Source of the DNA: Streptococcus sp. 116-D4
Lineage (GTDB): Bacteria > Bacillota > Bacilli > Lactobacillales > Streptococcaceae
Direction of reading: 5' to 3'
DNA: 64,000 nt
NCBI RefSeq assembly: GCF_009731465.1
Contig: NZ_AP021887.1
Location: forward strand, 676,001-740,000
Below the pieces are notes generated by a model. It did not search any database and was not told the origin of the DNA. It saw nothing but the letters and a program-made list of their open reading frames with translations. Below are positions 29,402 to 35,825 of the stretch, piece by piece. Position numbers and translations under genes: made by a program. Within the stretch, counting starts at the first letter, position 1, and each line of letters starts with the position of its first letter.

Positions 29402-30568
29402 TTAGGAACTTTTTAACTTTTCAATGGCTTTTTCATAAAATGAAGTAGCGTTTTTCTTGTTGTCTTTGGACAAGTGGCTATATGTATCCATGGTTATTGA
29501 TATCTGAGAATGCCCTAGCCTTGTTTGTATTTCTTTGTAAGGCAGTCCTGCATTGAGTAAGATACTAGCGTGAGTATGACGGAAGGCGTGGAAAGTTAAA
29601 CGAGGGCAGTCAGAAAGTTTTAAATGTTTCTCAAGTCTATGTCTAAGTGTCCTAGCGTCTCTATATTCATCGAAATAATTAGGGAATACTTTCTCATAAG
29701 TCAAGCCTATTTCTCTACCCACTTGCGCTTGTCTATTTTTGTAAAGCCGTAGCATGAGCACTGTCTTATTATCCAAGTCAATTACTCTTACGCTTGATTT
29801 TGTTTTAGGGGTGGTGACTTCCTTTTCACAGTTTAGAGTTTTGTTTACGTCTAGTGTACCGTTTTGTAAGTCAATATCAGACCATTTCAAGGCTAAACAC
29901 TCACGAATACGCAAACCAGTAGCTAAAAGCGTCTTATAAAGCACCGTATCGTAGAAATTTTTGTAAGTGTTTGGTAACTGCTCCAGATAAGTCAAGAATT
30001 TTTTTAAATGATCATCATCCAGATATTTCAGTTTTTGCCCTTCTTTTGGTTTGCGACGTGGGACGATAATATCACGGGCAGGATTAAAAGGGATAACTTG
30101 CAACGATACGGCGTATTTAAGTATGCGTTTATTTAGCGAGTTAAGTTGCGTATATTCTTGGTAGCCTTTGCCTAGTTGATTGTAATCTTTTGCCCATTGA
30201 TTAACTTGCTTTTGAATAACTGGGGGCGTTAGCTTATCTAGTTTGTAGTTTCCAAAGGCTGGAAGTAGATAGTTATTTAGTCTACTCTTGATTATTGTAA
30301 GGGTTGCCTTTTTGACTGTATGGCAGTACGTTTCTAGCCAATTCTCCACCAGTTCGGCATAGGTATTGATTTGAACCGCCTTATATACTGTTGAGCCTCC
30401 TTTTTCAAAGTCTATTTGAGCTTGCAGCGCTTTGGCTTTGAGCTCTCTCTTGGTTCGCCCTGATATAGTCGTCTTGACTTTCTTACCCGTTATGGTATCG
30501 ATGCCAAGATAGACGCTGGAGCGATAGACTGTAGATTCGTCTTTTTTGGTGTATTCTGTTATTTTCAT
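29402..30568 (-). CDS. int: Tyrosine recombinase (integrase)
   Basis: Site-specific recombinase of 388 residues, adjacent to the left attachment site. It has an N-terminal arm-binding domain (SVYLGIDTITGKKVKTTISG), a SAM-like core-binding domain (TYAELVENWLETYCHTVKKAT) and a catalytic domain. Catalytic residues are visible: Arg in LLATGLRIRECLALKWSDI, then HAFRHTHASILLNAGL (HxxR), GHSQISITMDTYSH with the final His and the Tyr nucleophile. ATG 30568 follows AAAAAGGAG on the minus strand; the upstream extension to 30598 has no ribosome site. Confidence 0.95.
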   Translation of the reverse strand: MKITEYTKKDESTVYRSSVYLGIDTITGKKVKTTISGRTKRELKAKALQAQIDFEKGGSTVYKAVQINTYAELVENWLETYCHTVKKATLTIIKSRLNNYLLPAFGNYKLDKLTPPVIQKQVNQWAKDYNQLGKGYQEYTQLNSLNKRILKYAVSLQVIPFNPARDIIVPRRKPKEGQKLKYLDDDHLKKFLTYLEQLPNTYKNFYDTVLYKTLLATGLRIRECLALKWSDIDLQNGTLDVNKTLNCEKEVTTPKTKSSVRVIDLDNKTVLMLRLYKNRQAQVGREIGLTYEKVFPNYFDEYRDARTLRHRLEKHLKLSDCPRLTFHAFRHTHASILLNAGLPYKEIQTRLGHSQISITMDTYSHLSKDNKKNATSFYEKAIEKLKSS

Positions 30569-30590
30569 GGTTTTACTCCTTTTTCCATCA

Positions 30591-30618
30591 GCAGGCAAGC
30601 AATTAGAAAAGGTTTTGA
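30591..30618 (+). repeat. 28-base direct repeat, copy 1
   Basis: An exact 28-base match to 33575-33602, beginning GCAGGCAAGCAATTAG. It lies in the integrase leader region. The stretch CTTGCCTGCTGA, read from the minus strand here, also occurs on the plus strand near 40610. Confidence 0.8.
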
Positions 30619-30730
30619 GTTTATACCATGCGAGGGGCTACGAGAAGCCCCTTGTTTTCGATTTTAAGCAGTCAGACGGTAAATATAATGCTAGAGTAGG
30701 AAACAAGGAGGATATGGGGCTTATATGGGC

Positions 30731-30759
30731 TTGTTTGTGATGGGTGTTTTTGATATAAT
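30731..30759 (+). promoter_or_regulatory. Promoter of the Fst-like toxin transcript (RNA I)
   Basis: TTGTTT (30731-30736), a 17-base spacer and TATAAT (30754-30759) preceded by TGA, an extended -10. Transcription would start near 30766 and begin with a CCCCTC...GAGAAGGG hairpin that can fold over the toxin ribosome site. Confidence 0.7.
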
Positions 30760-30798
30760 GTTTTCGCCCCCTCAATTTAGAGAAGGGAGGTGTTATAT

Positions 30799-30891
30799 AT
30801 GCTAGAGTTGTTTTCCCTTTTTCTAGCTCCGTTACTTGTTAACGTACTGTCTGAGCTTTTCAAGCTATGGATAAAGAGACGCAACAAGTAG
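30799..30891 (+). CDS. Fst/Ldr-like type I toxin peptide
   Basis: A 30-residue peptide, MLELFSLFLAPLLVNVLSEL then FKLWIKRRNK, with one membrane span and a basic tail. It fits the Fst pattern: a short acidic start, a hydrophobic core with an Ala-Pro pair, then a Trp followed by charged residues. GGGAGG lies 10 bases before ATG 30799. It is flanked by everything a par locus needs: its own promoter, a shared bidirectional terminator, an opposing promoter and matching direct repeats. Known relatives damage membranes when free of their antisense RNA. Probably a maintenance system of the island. Confidence 0.75.
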   Translation: MLELFSLFLAPLLVNVLSELFKLWIKRRNK

Positions 30892-30916
30892 CCTTTAACC
30901 CTTTTAAGAGGGTAGC

Positions 30917-30950
30917 AAAAAACCCCATCGCTGGAACGGTGGGGCTTTTT
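30917..30950. terminator. Bidirectional terminator of the par-like locus
   Basis: CCCCATCG-CTGGAA-CGGTGGGG, an 8-base stem with one G-U pair, flanked by an A-run on the left and a T-run on the right, so it can stop both convergent RNAs. Confidence 0.85.
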
Positions 30951-30986
30951 AGTTACATATGCTAGAAGCACTGTTTTTCCCTTTAT
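30917..30986 (-). ncRNA. Candidate antitoxin RNA (RNA II)
   Basis: A promoter on the minus strand (TTGAAA at 31021-31016, 17-base spacer, TAGAAT at 30998-30993, preceded by TGC) would start a transcript near 30986 that ends in the shared terminator, about 70 bases. Its 5' part includes the complement of 30957-30984, which repeats the toxin's start region (ATATGCTAGA...TTTTCCCTTT at 30797-30820). In par loci these repeats let RNA II pair with RNA I and block toxin translation. Confidence 0.7.
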
Positions 30987-30992
30987 GCTTTC

Positions 30993-31021
30993 ATTCTAGC
31001 ATACAAGCCCCAATATTTCAA
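30993..31021 (-). promoter_or_regulatory. Promoter of the candidate antitoxin RNA
   Basis: Minus-strand TTGAAA, 17-base spacer, TAGAAT with an extended TGC. It points toward the toxin gene. Confidence 0.7.
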
Positions 31022-31179
31022 GAGTTTTATTTTTTTTTGATATTGTTTAGAGCACTTTAAGCGTTTCTAAAATGCCAAAGTGTTGAAAATCGTCTAAATT
31101 ATACCGCATTATACTGCATTAGAGAGTTATAGCCCGATGAGCGTGAGAAATGCCGTCAGTCGCTTTTTAACTGCAAGAG

Positions 31180-31271
31180 TGGTATAATGATGTTGTAAAT
31201 ATCTAACCTTTTGCTTATTTTCAGTTAGGTATTATCAGACAAGTCAGCAGGAGCAGGCTTGTCTTTTTTTG
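31180..31271 (+). ncRNA. Candidate small RNA in the island
   Basis: TG-G-TATAAT (31180-31188) is an extended -10. About 75 bases of gene-free transcript would follow, with a first stem ATCTAAC/GTTAGGT and then a terminator AGACAAG/CTTGTCT (31237-31264) and seven T. The 14-base terminator loop contains TCAGCAGG. No ORF with a ribosome site is inside. Confidence 0.5.
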
Positions 31272-31275
31272 TTAG

Positions 31276-31536
31276 TTAGTCTATTCTTTCGAATACCAAC
31301 GTAGCAAAAATATGATCACCGCCTAACATTCCTTTTCCACCTTTACTAGTAGACATTGTATGTAGTTTATACCCTTTTTCTACTTGTTCGTTTAGAACAT
31401 CCTCTAATTCGGTGATGGTAGTTCTAGCTGAACCAGTTCCAAAAACTGCTTCTTGCAACTTAACTTGCATAACGATATATTTTCTATTTTTGTTATTATC
31501 TTTGAATCGAAAAGCTGATTTTGTATTTAATTTCAT
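31276..31536 (-). CDS. Small DUF4177-like protein
   Basis: An 86-residue soluble protein; the YIVMQVKLQEAVFG...ELEDVLNEQVEKGYKLHTMS...FATLVFERI pattern is that of DUF4177-type proteins, small alpha/beta proteins common in phages and islands with no settled role. RBS AAAGGAGTAAAATC precedes the ATG. It is downstream of the repressor on the same strand and likely part of the lysogeny-side transcript. Confidence 0.6.
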   Translation of the reverse strand: MKLNTKSAFRFKDNNKNRKYIVMQVKLQEAVFGTGSARTTITELEDVLNEQVEKGYKLHTMSTSKGGKGMLGGDHIFATLVFERID

Positions 31537-31594
31537 GATTTTACTCCTTTTTTATTCTCTATATATACTCACGACTTCGCCTATGATAATCTTA

Positions 31595-32254
31595 CTAATC
31601 TAGGTAGTCGCGTTCGCCATATGCCGATTGTAAGACTTTCAAGAGTTTTTCGGTTTTTTCTTTAGATTTTGTTTCATCATAGATATACCCGTGGATTTGT
31701 TCCTCTAAATCATTTCTAGCAAACTCATTACCGAAAACTAATGAGTAATCATCAATTATTTGTTTTGATTCGTCATTATCAGAAAAAATCAAATCGGTAA
31801 ACTGTCTGCCTCTTGGGGTGGCATTATTGAGATTGGCAGCCTGCACCATAGAATATAGAGACAAAATTTCATCATCGCTGATAAAGATAATGTTATCACG
31901 GAAAAATGTAATGAAATCTTTAAACATTCTTTCTTGATTCTCTTTGTCGTATCTCTCTCTAGAGTGTACTACAATCAACCCCTCTTCAGGTTCCATTACA
32001 ATTTCGTCATCATATATTTTGGGATCATCACTATACCCCAACAGGTAGCCTACACTTACCCCGAAGTAGTCAGCAAGTTGTTGGGCTTTTTCTGGTTTAA
32101 TAGTATGCTTATTATTTTCCCAGTTAGATATCACCATTTTGGATATTGGTTTTTCATTTTCATTTAGTTTTTCATTTATAATTTTGGCTAATTTTTCTTG
32201 AGTTATTCCCTCATCAGTTCTTAGAATTTTTAGTCTATTTTTTATTGTTGACAT
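31595..32254 (-). CDS. CI/Stl-type XRE repressor of the island
   Basis: A 219-residue regulator. Residues 1-70 are an XRE helix-turn-helix (EGITQEKLAKIINEKL, then ISKMVISNWENNKHTIKPEKAQQLADYFGVSVGYLLG). The C-terminal 150 residues are acidic and lack the Ser-Lys S24 peptidase motifs of RecA-cleaved repressors. It is therefore more like SaPI Stl, which is relieved by binding helper-phage proteins; that mode is an inference here. The ATG follows GAGGTG. It faces the Cro-like gene across a 141-base operator region. Confidence 0.85.
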   Translation of the reverse strand: MSTIKNRLKILRTDEGITQEKLAKIINEKLNENEKPISKMVISNWENNKHTIKPEKAQQLADYFGVSVGYLLGYSDDPKIYDDEIVMEPEEGLIVVHSRERYDKENQERMFKDFITFFRDNIIFISDDEILSLYSMVQAANLNNATPRGRQFTDLIFSDNDESKQIIDDYSLVFGNEFARNDLEEQIHGYIYDETKSKEKTEKLLKVLQSAYGERDYLD

Positions 32255-32287
32255 TTTATCACCTCAGTTAAATTATAACCGTTAAAA

Positions 32288-32372
32288 AAACTTTTGTAAA
32301 GTTTTTATTTATTTTCTCTTGACAAGTAAAGAAAAACATTATATACTCGATTCGAGTAAAGTTAAACTTTAC
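32288..32372. promoter_or_regulatory. Switch region with operators and rightward promoter
   Basis: Rightward promoter TTGACA (32319-32324), 17-base spacer, TATACT (32342-32347). Operators: AAACTTT-TGT-AAAGTTT (32288-32304) upstream and GTAAAGTTAAACTTTAC (32356-32372), a perfect 17-base palindrome over the start point. CTCGATTCGAG (32346-32356) is a further palindrome. Sites on both sides of the promoter fit a CI/Cro-type switch. Confidence 0.75.
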
Positions 32373-32395
32373 AAACAAGAAAGGAGGAAACTGTC

Positions 32396-32581
32396 TTGCT
32401 TATCACCTCAACACAAGCAAAAGCGATCCGCCGAAAGCAGGCAGACAAGAATTTGACCGCTAAAAAAGCCAGTGAGGAAATTGGTGTAAATCCAATTACC
32501 TATCGCAAAATCCGAGACGGTGGCGAAGTAAAGCCTAGCATTTATCAAAAAGCTATGCAGTGGCTTGCAGAAGATTATTAG
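32396..32581 (+). CDS. Cro-like small DNA-binding protein
   Basis: A 61-residue protein starting at TTG 32396, 7 bases after AAAGGAGG. AKKASEEIGVNPITYRKIRDGG reads as a helix-turn-helix; the C-terminus KPSIYQKAMQWLAEDY is typical of small phage regulators and excisionase-like proteins. It is the first gene of the rightward module, directly under the palindromic operator, so it probably represses or activates island genes. Confidence 0.7.
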   Translation: MLITSTQAKAIRRKQADKNLTAKKASEEIGVNPITYRKIRDGGEVKPSIYQKAMQWLAEDY

Positions 32582-32676
32582 AAAGGAGCGACCCGATCGC
32601 AATACTTCAATACATTTACAAGTTTCTCATGTGGTGCTTTACCACTGGGGATTGACAACAAAAAAGGAGCAAAGAA

Positions 32677-32862
32677 ATGAACTTTAAAGAATTTAAAACA
32701 TGGCTAGATAATGCCGTGAGTGTGGCTGAAGCTATTGCATTACCTGAAAACAAAGGGGTGCTTGACGAATTGATAGAAAATACGGCCAATAACCTAGCTT
32801 TTATCGCTGAGTTAGTGGAAAGCCGTCAACTGATTTATAAAAAACCTAGACATGAAGATTAA
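32677..32862 (+). CDS. Small island protein, unknown
   Basis: A 61-residue acidic, helical protein (FKEFKTWLDNAVSVAEAIAL...). AAAAAAGGAG lies upstream of ATG 32677. No family recognised. Its stop overlaps the start of the next small ORF. Confidence 0.55.
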   Translation: MNFKEFKTWLDNAVSVAEAIALPENKGVLDELIENTANNLAFIAELVESRQLIYKKPRHED

Positions 32863-32953
32863 AAACGACAACAAAAAAAAGTCACTTGCTGAACGTTTGG
32901 CGACAGAAGCAAGCGACTGGATCAAGAATATAGATATTTTTTCTATACCTTGA
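32852..32953 (+). CDS. Very small island ORF
   Basis: A 33-residue reading frame (MKIKNDNKKKSLAERLATEA...) overlapping the previous stop by 11 bases. The amphipathic, charged composition and tight overlap suggest a real small gene, but there is no clear ribosome site. Confidence 0.35.
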   Translation: MKIKNDNKKKSLAERLATEASDWIKNIDIFSIP

Positions 32954-32980
32954 TTATAGCATAGAAAGACAAGGTAAACA

Positions 32981-33409
32981 ATGGGAAAGAAACATCAAGT
33001 AGTAAAATTCAAGGATATTGCTGAAAAATTGCCTGAATTAGAGGGCAAAAACCTAGAAGAAATCGCTGGAGTATTAGGCTATCGCAATTTAGAGAGTTGC
33101 AGAACTAATCTTTACAGTTTGAGACAAAGCAAACGGATAGACTTCAAAGTAGAAAAAGGAGTTTATACCAAGTTTGAACTTTTGGACAATTCGATAAAAG
33201 AGGAGCTTGAAGACAAGGAATTGTCAGGTCGTGGGCGCTATTTGAAGAGTGTAGACCGCTACAAGGCTATGTTAAACGCCTTTTCTATTGCCTTTGATAG
33301 CACAGTCAAGGCGGAAACAAGACAAAAAGCAGAACACGATGGCTTGAAAGCCTTGGACAGAATCCCAGATAAGCACTACGCCCTACTTTATGACATGATG
33401 GAGGGCTAA
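32981..33409 (+). CDS. Island protein with HTH-like N-terminus
   Basis: A 142-residue soluble protein. LPELEGKNLEEIAGVLGYRNLESCRTNLYSLRQSKRI at the N-terminus suggests a winged-helix or replication-initiator-like DNA-binding fold. The rest is helical and charged. AAGG lies upstream of ATG 32981. Family not identified; by position an early gene of the replication module. Confidence 0.6.
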   Translation: MGKKHQVVKFKDIAEKLPELEGKNLEEIAGVLGYRNLESCRTNLYSLRQSKRIDFKVEKGVYTKFELLDNSIKEELEDKELSGRGRYLKSVDRYKAMLNAFSIAFDSTVKAETRQKAEHDGLKALDRIPDKHYALLYDMMEG

Positions 33410-33412
33410 CAG

Positions 33413-33562
33413 ATGACAGCATACGAACGAGCAAGGCAATTTTACAGCCGTGTAACTTACGCCCTGAGCGACTTTCTGCATGGGCGGATAGATGAACAAG
33501 ATTTTAGAAAACAATGGCAACGGCTAGCAGATAAAGCCGTAAACGAAATGAAGAAAAACTAA
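33413..33562 (+). CDS. Small island protein, unknown
   Basis: A 49-residue protein (MTAYERARQFYSRVTYALSD...) starting 3 bases after the previous stop, with the ribosome site GGAGGG inside that gene. Basic and helical; no family recognised. The coupling and spacing make it likely real. Confidence 0.55.
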   Translation: MTAYERARQFYSRVTYALSDFLHGRIDEQDFRKQWQRLADKAVNEMKKN

Positions 33563-33574
33563 GAAAACCGAAGT

Positions 33575-33602
33575 GCAGGCAAGCAATTAGAAAAGGTTTT
33601 GA
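33575..33602 (+). repeat. 28-base direct repeat, copy 2
   Basis: Exact second copy of the sequence at 30591-30618, same orientation. It starts the gene-free stretch that contains the paired hairpins. Confidence 0.8.
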
Positions 33603-33638
33603 AAAGCATAGAGCTCCAACTCTTTAAACTGGTACTTT

Positions 33639-33756
33639 CTCACGCTTTCAATTTGGCGACTCTGAGCGTGAGGCTAGGAATTACAAGAAACAATGTATAA
33701 GAAACAACCATTAAAAATCCCCACGCTCTCAAAGTTTGGCGACTCTGAGCGTGGGG
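33639..33756 (+). repeat. Pair of related hairpins in a gene-free stretch
   Basis: Hairpin 1: CTCACGCT (33639-33646) with AGCGTGAG (33665-33672). Hairpin 2: CCCCACGCTC (33719-33728) with GAGCGTGGGG (33747-33756). Both contain TTTGGCGACTCTGAGCGTG (33652-33670 and 33735-33753). Stem bases differ between copies but stay paired (CTC/GAG against CCC/GGG). No T-run follows, so they are not plain terminators. Confidence 0.75.
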
Positions 33757-33828
33757 TATGTAACAGGAAAAAAAGCATTAAAAAGCCATCGTGGCAAGTA
33801 TAAAAAGATAGAAAAAGAGGTAAAAAAC

Positions 33829-34122
33829 ATGACAACAAAAAAAGCAACATCAAGCCAACAAGTTCTATTATCGGCTAAGAAACTAGCAGAATTAGGGAAC
33901 GAATTAACCGACATCATGAATGTTTTAAAAATGAATAACCTAGCTCTTGAAGGGCTTGAGTTTGCACTACAGAAAGATACAACCACGTTCTTATGGCTTG
34001 CTAAAAAATACACTGATACAGCATACGCCCAGAATGAAAAGCTATACGATCGTCTAAATGAAATAGCCTTTTTGCTTTTGAACAATGACAACGCTAAAGA
34101 GCTGGAGGCATACCATGACTAA
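33829..34122 (+). CDS. Island protein, unknown, helical
   Basis: A 97-residue helical protein (MTTKKATSSQQVLLSAKKLAE...). The open frame runs back to 33736 but would cross hairpin 2. ATG 33829 has AGAGG upstream and is preferred. No family recognised. Its stop overlaps the next small ORF by 8 bases. Confidence 0.55.
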   Translation: MTTKKATSSQQVLLSAKKLAELGNELTDIMNVLKMNNLALEGLEFALQKDTTTFLWLAKKYTDTAYAQNEKLYDRLNEIAFLLLNNDNAKELEAYHD

Positions 34123-34219
34123 AGATATTAAAGAAATGGCACAAGCCGAAGACGACTTGCTGAAGATGGAACGAAGCGACCAAGTGGACTACATCAAGAA
34201 TTACAAAGCGAGGGTATAA
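34115..34219 (+). CDS. Very small island ORF
   Basis: A 34-residue, highly charged reading frame (MTKDIKEMAQAEDDLLKMER...). GCTGGAGGC precedes ATG 34115, and the next gene starts one base after its stop. Probably real; function unknown. Confidence 0.45.
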   Translation: MTKDIKEMAQAEDDLLKMERSDQVDYIKNYKARV

Positions 34220-34220
34220 C

Positions 34221-34436
34221 ATGAATGAGTTAGATTTGACCAATACACAGGCACTTGCCTTTTCCGTGGTACTGATTGGCTTACTGCTTTATTTAAACCA
34301 CCGAGACCGCAAAAAAAGCGCCAAAATAGAGCGAGAAAACCAACAGACGATAGAAACACCTAGCAAGGATTTAAACCCTGATTATGGGCGATATATCCAG
34401 CTTGCAGGGGTAAGAGTTTACGGAGGGATGAAATGA
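34221..34436 (+). CDS. Small membrane-anchored island protein
   Basis: A 71-residue protein with one N-terminal span (about 10-25, LAFSVVLIGLLLYL), a basic stretch and a hydrophilic tail. Preceded by GAGGGTATAAC. Its stop overlaps the next ATG (ATGA). No family recognised. Confidence 0.5.
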   Translation: MNELDLTNTQALAFSVVLIGLLLYLNHRDRKKSAKIERENQQTIETPSKDLNPDYGRYIQLAGVRVYGGMK

Positions 34437-34726
34437 GTTACACAATTAATTTATTTCTTGATTTTGAAGATATGCCAGATGAAACCTATTTTACTAAAGA
34501 GATTTTTCTAGCTACGTGTATGGACAATGCAACAAAGTTAGCTGTAACTATGGGCTTGTTGACAAAACAAGCGTTGGATTTAGAGACTAAGACAGCTATT
34601 TTGAAAACCTTGGATACAATCATAGAAACTCAAAAAGATATTTTGCAAGGGATAGCGAGCGGACAAATAACCTTTTTGAATAAAAGCAAAGGAGAGGAGG
34701 AACTGGATGAGCCTATCAGAGAATGA
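34433..34726 (+). CDS. Island protein, unknown
   Basis: A 97-residue acidic protein, mostly helical (DNATKLAVTMGLLTKQALDLETKTAILKTL). GGAGGG precedes ATG 34433, which overlaps the previous stop. Its end overlaps the next gene by 20 bases. No family recognised. Confidence 0.5.
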   Translation: MSYTINLFLDFEDMPDETYFTKEIFLATCMDNATKLAVTMGLLTKQALDLETKTAILKTLDTIIETQKDILQGIASGQITFLNKSKGEEELDEPIRE

Positions 34727-35048
34727 TAAACGAGTATTAAGACTAATCAAGGTAGGGGCTGAGAACTCCATAACAGGGGCAGAAATCAGCCTGACAACCA
34801 AGCTAACAGAAAGAACAGTACGTGACATCATTAAGCGCCTAGTAGTCAAGCATAACATCCCAATAGTGGGGGTTAGATGTGGCGTTTTTAGTGGCTACTT
34901 TATCCCAGCGAATAAAGGCGAGCTACTAGATGGCGCTAAGGCCTTTTACAACCAAGTACAGGAAGAGAGCAAGCGCCTAGCAGTGTTGATGAATAGCGAT
35001 CTAGAAAGTTATAAGGAAACCTTGAAGGAGGTGGGCGGATATGTTTAG
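34707..35048 (+). CDS. Winged-helix DNA-binding protein of the island
   Basis: A 113-residue protein. ENDKRVLRLIKVGAENSITGAEISLTTKLTERTVRDIIKRLV is a MarR/HTH_11-like winged helix with the wing at GVRCGVFSGYFIP. RBS GGAGAGGAGG. Likely a transcriptional or replication regulator acting before the replication genes. Overlaps the next gene by 8 bases. Confidence 0.65.
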   Translation: MSLSENDKRVLRLIKVGAENSITGAEISLTTKLTERTVRDIIKRLVVKHNIPIVGVRCGVFSGYFIPANKGELLDGAKAFYNQVQEESKRLAVLMNSDLESYKETLKEVGGYV

Positions 35049-35313
35049 CCTAAGCAGAGAAAGTGAGCATGACCTGACACATGGCATTCTGGAGGTAGTA
35101 AAAAAATACCTTGAAGCGCATGAGAAAGTACCGCCAAGACTGACCAAACTTATAAATAGAGTTGAACTCAAAGAGGAATTGAAAATTAGTGACAGCACGC
35201 TAAATAAGTGGGAAAGGCAGGGTTTAAGACGCTATCAACCGCCTGACGATGGTTCTAGAATGATTTACTATTTAGTGACTGACATCTGGAAGTTTCTGGG
35301 GGTGGATAAATGA
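35041..35313 (+). CDS. Small HTH protein next to the replication gene
   Basis: A 90-residue protein. The central LKEELKISDSTLNKWERQGLRRYQPP is a MerR/excisionase-like helix-turn-helix and wing. GGAGGTGG precedes ATG 35041. Small HTH proteins commonly sit in front of island replication genes. Its precise role is not known. Confidence 0.6.
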   Translation: MFSLSRESEHDLTHGILEVVKKYLEAHEKVPPRLTKLINRVELKEELKISDSTLNKWERQGLRRYQPPDDGSRMIYYLVTDIWKFLGVDK

Positions 35314-35825
35314 GGGTGCTGGAGTTAATTTTATCCGCTGACAAATTGCCTTTGTTTGGCTTTCTCAAGTCTACCCCAACCCAAGTATGGAAGAATGGGG
35401 AACACTACAAATTTATCTACTTTGAGCCAATAGGTGAGGGTTTGACGGCTTTTCACTACAAAGGCTTGTATGTGGTAGTTAAAGACGAAAGTGAGGAAGT
35501 AGAGGGCTGGGAACTAACCAGAGATTTAGAGATAGGTTTGGCCAGTCCTGACTTGCTGACGATCCTGAAAGATTTAGAGGTAAACAAATTGACAGAGCAA
35601 CGGCAGGGGCTTGGAGTGGAGTTAAAAGGCTGGGTTTTTGACCTGATTTGTAATGGCATTTATACCAGGTATGAGACTTCACTTTTTGTCCGCTTGCTGT
35701 TTGTGAATGGCTATAGTTTTAATCAGTTAGTGGATTTGTTTTCAGCAATTGTTAAACGCAAAGACCTAGCAAGCTATTTCCTAGAAGTAGCGACAACATT
35801 CTATAAGGAGGTGGCTTTTGAATAG
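35310..35825 (+). CDS. Island protein paired with the replication helicase
   Basis: A 171-residue protein of unknown family. Its place, immediately before and overlapping the VirE-type helicase gene, is where primase or primase-accessory domains are usually found, but I see no primase catalytic motif. ATG 35310 overlaps the previous stop; GGGGGTGG is upstream. Confidence 0.5.
   Translation: MRVLELILSADKLPLFGFLKSTPTQVWKNGEHYKFIYFEPIGEGLTAFHYKGLYVVVKDESEEVEGWELTRDLEIGLASPDLLTILKDLEVNKLTEQRQGLGVELKGWVFDLICNGIYTRYETSLFVRLLFVNGYSFNQLVDLFSAIVKRKDLASYFLEVATTFYKEVAFE

Noticed and set aside
32588..32660. Hydrophobic mini-peptide frame (AILQYIYKFLMWCFTTGD) after the Cro-like gene
   Set aside because: It would need an ATC start; no standard start codon, although GAAAGGAG is nearby. 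Not firm enough to annotate.
34580..34858. Minus-strand ORF in the island early module
   Set aside because: Antisense to two tightly overlapping plus-strand genes and without a ribosome site.
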